From: Gemmatimonadota bacterium | GTDB lineage: Bacteria; Gemmatimonadota; Gemmatimonadetes; Longimicrobiales; Gaopeijiaceae | Direction: 5' to 3' | Assembly (NCBI GenBank): GCA_022823225.1 | Contig: JAJDXM010000091.1 | Span: 1-52,297, forward strand | DNA length: 52,297 nucleotides | Shown: piece after piece, positions 42,829-50,238 of the stretch | Layout of the letters: each line of letters opens with the position of its first letter | Numbering within the stretch: position 1 is the first letter of the stretch | The notes under the pieces: generated by a model | The model's input: only the letters and a program-made list of their open reading frames with translations | What the model was told of the DNA's origin: nothing | Databases searched by the model: none | Program-made: the position numbers and the translations under genes

Positions 42829-42844
42829 GCAGTCCGTGGACTGC
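42829..42844. terminator. Palindromic hairpin between convergent genes
   Basis: GCAGTCC-GT-GGACTGC is a perfect 7-bp palindrome 4 bases after the hypothetical gene's stop and 13 bases before the DAK2-DegV gene's stop. Its left 12 bases equal the end of the 51-bp repeat at 41719-41769 (reverse complement), so it may be a remnant of that element acting as a two-way terminator. Confidence 0.5.
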
Positions 42845-42857
42845 CAGGCGGGGCCCG

Positions 42858-44705
42858 TCAGTCTTCCACCATATACCCGATCCCCCAGGCTCCGATCCCG
42901 AGGTGCGTCGCCAGTACCGGCGTGATCGGCGCAACCATGATCTCGGGATCGTCGAACCGGGCCTTCAGTTCGGCCCGCAACGGGTCGACCACCTCGGGAG
43001 CCCCCACGTGAACGATACCGAAGCGCACCTCTCTGGCGCCCGCGGGAATCTCCTCCTCGATCAGCTTCAGCATCAGCGCGCGGGCGCGGTCCGTGCCACG
43101 CGCCTTGCCGAGCGCCTTGATGGTGCCGCCGGGGGCCAGCCCCAGCACCGGTTTCAGGTCCAGCACGCCACCGAGCCACCCGGCGAACTGGCTGACCCGG
43201 CCCGACGCCATGAGGCGGTCCAGGCTGCGCACCGTGAACATGATTCCTGACTGGTCCCGGATTCTGCCGACCTCCTCTACGATCTCGGCGGCGGGCATCC
43301 CCGCTTCGGCCAGCTCCGCCGCCTTCAGGCCCAGCAGGCCCACCAGGATCGACGCGGCGCGGGAGTCCACGAGGCGGATGTCCAGATGCGGCACCATCCG
43401 GGCCGAGTTCTCGGCCGACTGATAGATGCCGGAGAGCGAAGCGGCCAGGAACACCGCAACCACCACCTCGGAATCGCTCGCAGCCTTCTCGTAGGCGGCG
43501 ATGTAGTCGCCGGGTGGAGGCTGCGAGGTCGTCGGCAGCGGCCCGCCCTCCCGCAAACGCCCCTGAATGTCCTCGGATGTGATATCGATCCGGTCTTTCA
43601 GCGTCGTCTCTCCGTCGAGGAGCAGGAGCGGCAGCATGTGAATCCCGTGGGCGCGCACCACCGCTTCGGGCAGGTCCGACCCCGAGTCGACGAGAACGCC
43701 CACGGGGCGCCGCACAGTGCCCGCGGCGGCGCGGGCGGCCTCGTACTGGGCGTACATGTCTTCGGCCTTGTGCGCCGCGACCGTCCCGAGCGTCGCGCAG
43801 TAGTCGATCGCGGCGCGCGGCTCGTCGGTGTGGAGGTGGATTTTCAGGATGTCGTCCGCCCGGATGACGAGCAGCTCCTCCGATCCCTCGGACAGGCGCG
43901 CCCGCACCTCCTCTTCGCCGGGAAGATCGGGCCCCTCGACGAGGATTTCGGTGCAGTATCGCCTGCTCCCCTCGCCGAAAGTGTGATCGGCGGCAGCGAT
44001 CGGCGACCAGGCCGGATGCTCGGACTCGCCGGGCGCGGCGGACGTCGCCGTCGCAGCCGCATCCTCAACGTCATCACCTTCCTCGATCAATTGAACGACC
44101 CCCGCGATCATCTCCACGAACCCCTTGGCGCCGGCGTCGACCACGCCGGCCCGGGACAGGACCGGCAGAAGATCGGGCGTTCGCGCAAGCGACTCGCGCG
44201 CCACGTCCAGGGTTCGCACCAGTATCCGAGAAAGGTCACCGGCCGAATCTCCGCCGCCCGCGGCCTCGGTGGCCGATTCCCGGACCACGGTGAGAATGGT
44301 GCCTTCGACCGGCCGTTCCACAGAGCGGTCCAGCGACCGCGCCCCCTTCACGAAGGCGGCACCGAATTCTCCCGGGGACACCCTGGCGCGACCGTCGATC
44401 CCCCGGGCGAAGCCGAGGAGGAACTGCGACAGCATCATCCCGCAGTTGCCACGCGCCCCCAGCACCGCCGACCGCGCGGCCGCCGCCGCAACCCGGTCGG
44501 CCCGCCTCTCGCGCATTCCGTTCAGATCGCTCGCGATCGCGTCGAGTGTGAGCGCAAGGTTCGTCCCGGTATCGCCGTCCGGCACCGGAAAGACGTTGAT
44601 CCGGTTGAGTTCGGCCTTGACCCTTCGCCCCTGTCTGCAGGCCGCCAGCATCGCGCGGCGCAATCGGGGCCCGTCCACGTAGGCGATTCCGGGCACCCGC
44701 GGCAT
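42858..44705 (-). CDS. DAK2-DegV fusion (FakA- and FakB-like fatty-acid kinase parts in one chain)
   Basis: ATG 44705 overlaps the radical SAM stop (TGATG). The 615-residue protein has an N-terminal DAK2/DhaL-like kinase domain (NVFPVPDGDTGTN at 37-49, the Mg-ATP-binding Asp cluster; ARGNCGMMLSQFL) and a YloV-like middle domain, then a C-terminal DegV fatty-acid-binding domain (about 320-615; 'VGVLVDSGSDLPE', 'PPPGDYIAAYEKAASDSEVVVAVFLAASLSGIYQSAENSA', 'VDSRAAS', 'VLGLAPGGTIKALGKARG'). In Firmicutes FakA and FakB are separate proteins that phosphorylate fatty acids for phospholipid synthesis; here both parts are joined, so the fatty acyl phosphate could be made by one chain. Confidence 0.92.
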   Translation of the reverse strand: MPRVPGIAYVDGPRLRRAMLAACRQGRRVKAELNRINVFPVPDGDTGTNLALTLDAIASDLNGMRERRADRVAAAAARSAVLGARGNCGMMLSQFLLGFARGIDGRARVSPGEFGAAFVKGARSLDRSVERPVEGTILTVVRESATEAAGGGDSAGDLSRILVRTLDVARESLARTPDLLPVLSRAGVVDAGAKGFVEMIAGVVQLIEEGDDVEDAAATATSAAPGESEHPAWSPIAAADHTFGEGSRRYCTEILVEGPDLPGEEEVRARLSEGSEELLVIRADDILKIHLHTDEPRAAIDYCATLGTVAAHKAEDMYAQYEAARAAAGTVRRPVGVLVDSGSDLPEAVVRAHGIHMLPLLLLDGETTLKDRIDITSEDIQGRLREGGPLPTTSQPPPGDYIAAYEKAASDSEVVVAVFLAASLSGIYQSAENSARMVPHLDIRLVDSRAASILVGLLGLKAAELAEAGMPAAEIVEEVGRIRDQSGIMFTVRSLDRLMASGRVSQFAGWLGGVLDLKPVLGLAPGGTIKALGKARGTDRARALMLKLIEEEIPAGAREVRFGIVHVGAPEVVDPLRAELKARFDDPEIMVAPITPVLATHLGIGAWGIGYMVED

Positions 44706-45691
44706 CACTGCTCCGCGCAGGTCGCCACCCCCGTCTCGCCCGCCGCCGCAGCCTCCCCACAACCCCCTTCAACCGCCTCGACCCCAGTGGTCGCGTTCGA
44801 GCAGATGGCCCCGTTCGTGTAGCAGGTGTAGCACGCCGCCTCCGCGAGCGGGGCATCGATCGCGACCGCCTCGGTGAGGGTATCCGCGAGCCGCGCGCTC
44901 GGATAGTCCAGCAGGATGGGACACGCGTAGACCCCCCGGGCCGTCACCAGCCGGGCGCTTGAGCAGAGGAGCCGACTCAGGTCGTAGCCGTGGAGCATCT
45001 CGTGCGTGACGCGCTCGCATTCGGTGTAGCCGCGGTTGCGCGAGGCCTCCTCGCCGATCAGCAGCGGCGGCAGAATCTTGAGGCGCGGGTCTTCGTACCC
45101 GGCCGCCCCCAGTGCGTCCCGAAACAACCCCAGCACATGCGGCATTTCCTCGCAGGGCCAGCTCTGCATCGCGGTGATGATCGGGCGAAAGCCCGCCTGC
45201 ACCAGCGCGCCCACCCCCTCCATGGCCCGCGCGAAGGTGCCCTCGCCGCGGATCGGGTCGTTGATCTCGGGGGTGGGGCCATCGATGCTGACCCGGAATT
45301 CGAGCCTGTGGGGACTCTTCGCACAGATGTCCCTCAGCGCCTCGACCCTCCGCGGCGTGAACAGGGTGGCGTTGGTCAGGACGGTCGCCGGACCATACTG
45401 CAGCGCGTCTTCGAGGATCTCCTCCATCTCGTTGTTCATGAACGGCTCGCCGCCGGTGAAGTAGTACTCCCGCACACCGTGGCCGGCTGATTCCTCCAGT
45501 GCGGAACGCACCATCTCGCGGGTCATGAACCAGAAGGAGTGATTGTCGGGGGAGCAGGAGATGAAGCAGTGGCGGCAACGCAGATTGCAGACCGTCCCGC
45601 TGACCTGAAACCACAGCTGTTCGAGAGAAGAAAGGGGAACCGCCGGAACGGTCGCCGCCGGGAACCGGGAGGAAGTGGCTGGTGCGATCAT
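44705..45691 (-). CDS. Radical SAM protein with a SPASM-like C-terminal cysteine cluster
   Basis: ATG 45691 is preceded by GAGG. The 328-residue enzyme has the 4Fe-4S motif CNLRCRHC (C35, C39, C42), 'YYFTGGEPF' (SAM-binding GGE), 'TNATLF' and 'RVSIDGPTPEINDPIRGEGTF'. The C-terminal end has further Cys residues ('ACPILLDYP', 'CYTCYTNGAIC', and a distal 'GGCGEA..ATCAEQ'), as in SPASM/twitch-domain enzymes that modify peptides or carry auxiliary clusters. Translation is coupled to the DAK2-DegV gene by TGATG. No precursor peptide is evident nearby, so the substrate is unknown; it could act on lipid or peptide. Confidence 0.9.
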   Translation of the reverse strand: MIAPATSSRFPAATVPAVPLSSLEQLWFQVSGTVCNLRCRHCFISCSPDNHSFWFMTREMVRSALEESAGHGVREYYFTGGEPFMNNEMEEILEDALQYGPATVLTNATLFTPRRVEALRDICAKSPHRLEFRVSIDGPTPEINDPIRGEGTFARAMEGVGALVQAGFRPIITAMQSWPCEEMPHVLGLFRDALGAAGYEDPRLKILPPLLIGEEASRNRGYTECERVTHEMLHGYDLSRLLCSSARLVTARGVYACPILLDYPSARLADTLTEAVAIDAPLAEAACYTCYTNGAICSNATTGVEAVEGGCGEAAAAGETGVATCAEQ

Positions 45692-45797
45692 CGGAGCCTC
45701 GTCGAGTGTTGGGCGGCATCGGACCCCACCGCGGGACCGCACTGCGACGCCGGAGTCCATGGATCCCGGCACCGCGTCCAGCTTTGGGAGGCCGAGC

Positions 45798-45810
45798 TTG
45801 TACAATACAA
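45798..45810. promoter_or_regulatory. 13-bp palindrome in the radical SAM/aldehyde dehydrogenase divergent gap
   Basis: TTGTACAATACAA is an inverted repeat (TTGTA-CAA-TACAA) roughly midway in the 230-base gap between the two divergent genes. It is AT-rich in an otherwise GC-rich stretch and includes TACAAT, a good -10. It may be a shared operator/promoter. Confidence 0.4.
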
Positions 45811-45921
45811 TGTTGCCTACACCACCAACAGCAGATCGAGTTCCCGGAGTTCCCCCGCACCCCGAAGGGAACGTCCGCGGTTCAGGCCCCGGATCTGCCG
45901 GACCCGAAAACGAGGCCAACA

Positions 45922-47292
45922 GTGGCGTTTACCACGACCAACCCCGCGGACGGCATCTCCCTGAGACGCTACCCGCTGTTGTCCGATGACGCGGTCGACG
46001 AGGCGCTTGCAAAGGCCCGGCTGGCCCAGACGCGCTGGCGACGGCTCTCCCCCGGGAAGCGCGCCGAGCACGTCGCCGTCCTCCCCCGGCACCTTCGCGG
46101 CAGGATGCGGCACCTGGCCGAGGTCATGGCCATCGAGATGGGCAAGCCCCTCGGCGAAGCGGCGGCAGAAGTCGAGAAGTGCGCGCTGGGTTGCGAATTC
46201 TACGGCGAACGCGGCCCTGGCTTCCTCGAGGACCAGATCGTCGACACCGGCGCGCACCGCAGCTACGTCACCTTTCAGCCGCTGGGACTGGTCCTCGCGA
46301 TCATGCCCTGGAACTTCCCCCTGTGGCAGGTGGTTCGGGCGTGCGTCCCCGCCCTGATCGCCGGGAACGGCATCCTGCTCAAGCACGCCCCCAACGTCCC
46401 GATGTGCGCGCTCGAACTGGTCGAACTCTTCAAGGCGGCAGGGTTCCCCGACGGCATCTTCACCAACCTGTTCGTCGACGTGGAGGCGACCGGATCGCTG
46501 ATCCGCGATGAGCGGGTCCAGGCGGTCACCCTCACGGGGAGCACGCGCGCCGGGCGGCAGGTGGCCGCGCTCGCGGGATCCCGGATCAAGAGCTGCGTGC
46601 TCGAGCTCGGCGGAAGCGATCCCTACGTGGTGCTCGAGGACGCCGATCTGCCCCGCACCGTCGAGGCCTGCGTCACGGGCCGCATGATCAACGGAGGCCA
46701 GAGTTGTATCGCGGCCAAGCGCATGATCGTGCACGACGCGGTCGCCGACGAGTTCACCGAGGCGGTCGTCGCGCGCATGGCGGCCGTGCGGGTGGGCGAC
46801 CCGATGGCGGAACACACCGACGTCGGTCCCCTCGCGCGCGAAGACCTGCGCGACCACCTCGCCGCGCAGGTCGAGCGCAGCATCGAGGCCGGCGCGACGT
46901 GCCTGCTGGGGGGCAGGGTTCCGGACGTGCCGGGATGGTACTACCCGGCCACCGCGCTGACGGACGTCGCCCCCGGGATGCCCGCCTACGACGAGGAACT
47001 GTTCGGCCCGGTCGCGTGCATCATCCGCGCTGGGTCGGAGCAGGAAGCGCTGCGGATCGCCAACGACACCGCCTACGGGCTGGGCGCGGCCGTGTTCACA
47101 CGGGACCTGGAGCGCGGCGAACGCATCGCACGGACCGGCATCGAGGCCGGGTCCTGCTTCGTCAACGACTTCGTCAAGTCCGACCCGCGTCTTCCCTTCG
47201 GCGGCATAAAGTCCAGCGGTTTCGGACGGGAACTGGCCGACTTCGGCATCCGCGAGTTCGTGAATGTGAAGACGGTCCGCATCGAACGATAA
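45922..47292 (+). CDS. NAD(P)-dependent aldehyde dehydrogenase, succinate-semialdehyde type
   Basis: GTG 45922 follows GAGG by 7 bases; the upstream open frame is unlikely to be translated. The 456-residue enzyme has PWNFPLWQ (cofactor region), Glu228 in VLELGG, catalytic Cys262 in NGGQSC and the end signature 'LPFGGIKSSGFGRELADFGIREFVNVKTV'. These are typical of the GabD/YneI-like branch of aldehyde dehydrogenases, which oxidise succinate semialdehyde or related aldehydes. Its N-terminus ('SLRRYPLLSDDAVDEALAKARLAQTRWR') is short for the family, as in YneI. Cytoplasmic. Divergent from the radical SAM gene. Confidence 0.92.
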   Translation: MAFTTTNPADGISLRRYPLLSDDAVDEALAKARLAQTRWRRLSPGKRAEHVAVLPRHLRGRMRHLAEVMAIEMGKPLGEAAAEVEKCALGCEFYGERGPGFLEDQIVDTGAHRSYVTFQPLGLVLAIMPWNFPLWQVVRACVPALIAGNGILLKHAPNVPMCALELVELFKAAGFPDGIFTNLFVDVEATGSLIRDERVQAVTLTGSTRAGRQVAALAGSRIKSCVLELGGSDPYVVLEDADLPRTVEACVTGRMINGGQSCIAAKRMIVHDAVADEFTEAVVARMAAVRVGDPMAEHTDVGPLAREDLRDHLAAQVERSIEAGATCLLGGRVPDVPGWYYPATALTDVAPGMPAYDEELFGPVACIIRAGSEQEALRIANDTAYGLGAAVFTRDLERGERIARTGIEAGSCFVNDFVKSDPRLPFGGIKSSGFGRELADFGIREFVNVKTVRIER

Positions 47293-47300
47293 GGCGGAGT

Positions 47301-48296
47301 CTACTGGTCGACCGCCGGAACGGCCTCCAGCATCTCGGCGGCGACGTCCTCGGGGTCGCGCATGGCCGCCAGGTCGAGTTCGTAGTCGGGAACCTCGCGC
47401 GGCCTCAGCTTGGCCTTGAACTCGCGGATCTCCCTGCCCGACAGCCCCAGCCCCGCCAGCTCGGCATTGCTCAGCCCGGCACCGCCGAGCGCAGCCACCC
47501 CTTTCGCGTCTGCCTCGACCAGCCGCGACAGCGCCGCGATCTCGGCCCCGGACAGCCTGTCGCCCATCACCTGGTAGTCGACCCAGGCCTCGTAGCTGAG
47601 CGGCGCGACCCGCTTCACCATCCCCGCCATCACCCGCCCGTACTCCTGGATCTCCCACTGGGCGTGGTCGTCGACGCGCAGCGTCAGGAAGTGGAGCAGG
47701 TTGTGCAGGTCGATCTTCCAGTACCACTGGGTGTAGGTCGACAGCGGCAGGTCGATCCGGGCCAGCTCGCGGGCAACGTTCTCGCCAACGAGCCACCCGT
47801 AGTCGTCGGCAGCCCGGGCGCGCACGTCGTCCCAGCGGCGCATGGCTTCGCGGTAGAACTCGGGACTGACCGACCCGGGGGCGCGTCCCTGGTTGCTGGT
47901 GGCGCTCTGCAGCGAGAACTGGTCGGCCCCGGGGCTGTAGAAGAGGAGCGGCATGAGCGAATACCGCCCACTATACTCATTCACAGAGGCTGTACGGTGT
48001 CGTATCCACTGCCGCGCGACGAACATCGGCATCGCGCAGTGGAACTTGAACTCCACCATTTCGGACGGGGTGGTGTGGAGGTGGCGGCGCAGGTATCGCA
48101 CGAGTCCCCGCGTGCGCGACACCTTGCGGGTCCCGTATCCGTAACTGACACGGGCCGCGCGCTCGACCGAATCGTCGGTGCCCATGTAGTCGACCAGCGC
48201 GACGAAGCCGTGGTCCAGGACGGGGAAGTAGCCCCCCAGGATCTCCTCCGCGGCAGGCACGGTGGGGCGGCGGGTAGGGTGCGTGGCGGAACTCAT
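47301..48296 (-). CDS. thyX: FAD-dependent thymidylate synthase ThyX
   Basis: ATG 48296 gives 331 residues. The ThyX motif RHRTASVNEYSGRYS is complete at 99-113 and binds dUMP/FAD; 'VEFKFHCAMPMFVARQW' precedes it, and 'WYWKIDLHNLLHFLTLRVDDHAQWEIQEYGRVM' is the C-terminal family segment. It makes dTMP from dUMP using methylene-tetrahydrofolate and NADPH, in place of ThyA. A C-terminal extension (about 250-331) with a short helical segment follows. Its stop is 9 bases from the end of the convergent aldehyde dehydrogenase gene. A CRP-like dyad is found upstream. Confidence 0.95.
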   Translation of the reverse strand: MSSATHPTRRPTVPAAEEILGGYFPVLDHGFVALVDYMGTDDSVERAARVSYGYGTRKVSRTRGLVRYLRRHLHTTPSEMVEFKFHCAMPMFVARQWIRHRTASVNEYSGRYSLMPLLFYSPGADQFSLQSATSNQGRAPGSVSPEFYREAMRRWDDVRARAADDYGWLVGENVARELARIDLPLSTYTQWYWKIDLHNLLHFLTLRVDDHAQWEIQEYGRVMAGMVKRVAPLSYEAWVDYQVMGDRLSGAEIAALSRLVEADAKGVAALGGAGLSNAELAGLGLSGREIREFKAKLRPREVPDYELDLAAMRDPEDVAAEMLEAVPAVDQ

Positions 48297-48327
48297 CGTC
48301 GGAAGTTATCCGGTCGGCCGAAGCCGG

Positions 48328-48345
48328 GCGAGACCGCCCGGACCG
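48328..48345. other. Hairpin in the thyX leader
   Basis: CCGGGCG-AGAC-CGCCCGG (48328-48345) is a perfect 7-bp stem between the bipA stop and the thyX start, 32 bases before the latter. It may attenuate read-through from bipA or fold in the thyX leader. Confidence 0.45.
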
Positions 48346-48352
48346 CCGAGAT

Positions 48353-48368
48353 TGTGAAGCGTTTCACA
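48353..48368. promoter_or_regulatory. Perfect CRP-type dyad TGTGA-N6-TCACA before thyX
   Basis: TGTGA (48353-48357), six bases, TCACA (48364-48368), extended by T and A on either side to a 7-bp inverted repeat (TTGTGAA/TTCACAA, 48352-48369). This equals the consensus half-sites of cAMP-CRP-type regulators. It overlaps the bipA stop codon and lies 57 bases upstream of the thyX start. A CRP-family protein binding here would regulate thyX; no such gene is in the window. Confidence 0.55.
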
Positions 48369-50238
48369 AGCGGCCCGCCTTCGCCGCCTTCCGCCTCATG
48401 CCGGGGTCCAGGATCCGCTTGCGCAGGCGGATGGCGTCCGGGGTCACCTCGATCAGCTCGTCGTCGTCGATGAAGTCGAGCGCCTGCTCCAGCGTCATCC
48501 GCCGCGGCGGCTCCAGGCGGACGTTCTCGTCGGCCGCCGCGGCCCGCATGTTGGTGAGCTTCTTTTCGCGGCTCACGTTCACGTCCATGTCGCCGGGGCG
48601 GGCGCTCTCGCCGACGATCATCCCGCGGTAGCACTCGACGCCGGGGCCAACGAACATGGCTCCGCGCTCCTGCAGCCCGAAGAGCGCGAACGCCACCGCC
48701 CTGCCGGCGCGGTCGGCCACCATCGCGCCCCGGCCCCGTCCGCGCATGGTGCCGGCCCAACGGTCCCAGCGGTCGAAGCGATGGTGGAGGATTCCGTCCC
48801 CCCGAGTGTCGGTCAGGAACTCCGTGCGGTAGCCGAAGAGTCCACGCGCGGGGACGCTCAGTTCGAGCCGGGTGACGCCCGAATCCCCGATGGGTTTCAT
48901 TGCGACAAGCTCGCCGCGGCGCCGGGCAAGCTTGTCAATCACCGTGCCCGCGAGCTCCGCCGGCACCTCGGCGACCACCTCCTCCCAGGGCTCCAGGCGC
49001 GTCCCGGCCCCGTCGCTGCGCATCAGCACGCGGGGGCGCGAAACCTGGAATTCGTAACCCTCCCGGCGCATCGTCTCCATCAGGATGGTGAGGTGCAGTT
49101 CGCCCCGGCCGCTGACCGCAAAGGTGTCGGGACGTTCGGTATCCTCCACGCGCAGGGCCACGTTGCGCTCAAGTTCCCGCTCGAGGCGCTCGCGCAGCTG
49201 CCGCGTGGTCACGAACTGCCCCGACCGTCCCGCAAGGGGAGAATCGTTGACCACGAAGTCCACCGAGATCGTCGGCTCCTCAACGGTGATCCCGCGGAGG
49301 CGCTCCGGATGGCGCGGGTCCGCCAGGGTGTCGCCGATCTCGACGCTCTCGACGCCGGCCAGCCCCACGATGTCGCCCGCGCGAGCCTCCTCGATGTCGA
49401 TCCGGTCGAGGCCGTTGAAGGTGTAGAGACCCGTCACGCGCGAACCGTCGCCGGGGGCGCCGGGCGCAGGCATGTCCGGATGGGCGGGCGCTTCCATGCC
49501 GGGATCGGCCGCCGGCAATCGCGCCACCCGCCGCCCCACGCGCACCGCCCCCCGTTCCACCCGTCCGATCGCGATCCGCCCCACGTAGTTCGAGTGGTCG
49601 AGGGTCGAGACCAGCATCTGGAAGGGGCTGGCGGGGTCGGCGGCTGGTGGCGGGATGCGCTGGACCACCGCCTCGAAGAGCGGGGCCAGATCCCCTCCGC
49701 GCCCGCCAGGTTCGGCCGTGGCCCACCCATCTCGTCCGGCGGCGTAGAGAAAGGGCGCGTCGAGCTGGGCGTCGCTTGCGTCCAGGTCCATCAGCAGTTC
49801 GAGGACCTCGTCGTGCACCTGCTCGGGGCGAGCATCCGCGCGGTCCACCTTGTTGATCAGGATCACCGGCGCCAGCCCCAGCGCAAGCGCCTTGGCCGTC
49901 ACGAACCGCGTCTGCGGCATGGGGCCCTCGGCGGCGTCCACCAGCAGCAGGACCCCGTCGACCATCCGCAGGATGCGCTCCACCTCCCCCCCGAAGTCGG
50001 CGTGTCCGGGCGTGTCGACGATGTTGATCTTTATGCCATGCCACAGGACCGCCGTGTTCTTGGCGAGGATCGTGATGCCGCGCTCGCGCTCCAGGGGGTT
50101 CGAGTCCAGGATCCGCTCACCGACCTCCTGGCCGGCGCGGAAGACTCCGGCCTGGCGGAACATCTGGTCGACCAGCGTGGTCTTGCCATGGTCCACGTGG
50201 GCGATGATGGCGATGTTGCGCAGCTGGGCGGGAGACAT
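48364..50238 (-). CDS. typA: Translational GTPase BipA/TypA
   Basis: I use ATG 50238, which overlaps the stop of the upstream Ig/LRR gene (TGATG); GTG 50241 is one codon earlier. The 624-residue protein has G1 AHVDHGKTT, G2 region ERERGIT, G3 DTPGH and G4 NKVD, then EF-Tu-like domain II, EF-G-like domains ('DRWAGTMRGRGRGAMVADRAGRAVAFALFGLQERGAMFVGPGVECYRGMIVGE') and the BipA C-terminal domain ('EKKLTNMRAAAADENVRLEPPRRMTLEQALDFIDDDELIEVTPDAIRLRKR'). It binds the ribosome and supports assembly and growth under stress. Length is typical. Coupling to an exoprotein gene upstream is unusual and may result from the rearrangement there. Confidence 0.95.
   Translation of the reverse strand: MSPAQLRNIAIIAHVDHGKTTLVDQMFRQAGVFRAGQEVGERILDSNPLERERGITILAKNTAVLWHGIKINIVDTPGHADFGGEVERILRMVDGVLLLVDAAEGPMPQTRFVTAKALALGLAPVILINKVDRADARPEQVHDEVLELLMDLDASDAQLDAPFLYAAGRDGWATAEPGGRGGDLAPLFEAVVQRIPPPAADPASPFQMLVSTLDHSNYVGRIAIGRVERGAVRVGRRVARLPAADPGMEAPAHPDMPAPGAPGDGSRVTGLYTFNGLDRIDIEEARAGDIVGLAGVESVEIGDTLADPRHPERLRGITVEEPTISVDFVVNDSPLAGRSGQFVTTRQLRERLERELERNVALRVEDTERPDTFAVSGRGELHLTILMETMRREGYEFQVSRPRVLMRSDGAGTRLEPWEEVVAEVPAELAGTVIDKLARRRGELVAMKPIGDSGVTRLELSVPARGLFGYRTEFLTDTRGDGILHHRFDRWDRWAGTMRGRGRGAMVADRAGRAVAFALFGLQERGAMFVGPGVECYRGMIVGESARPGDMDVNVSREKKLTNMRAAAADENVRLEPPRRMTLEQALDFIDDDELIEVTPDAIRLRKRILDPGMRRKAAKAGRL

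Noticed and set aside
44544-44700. Precursor peptide for the radical SAM enzyme
   Set aside because: No short ORF with a ribosome site and a leader-like or Cys-rich core was seen beside 44705-45691.
46704-48473. 589-codon plus-strand open frame
   Set aside because: It runs through the aldehyde dehydrogenase in another frame and antisense of thyX; no protein-like signature.
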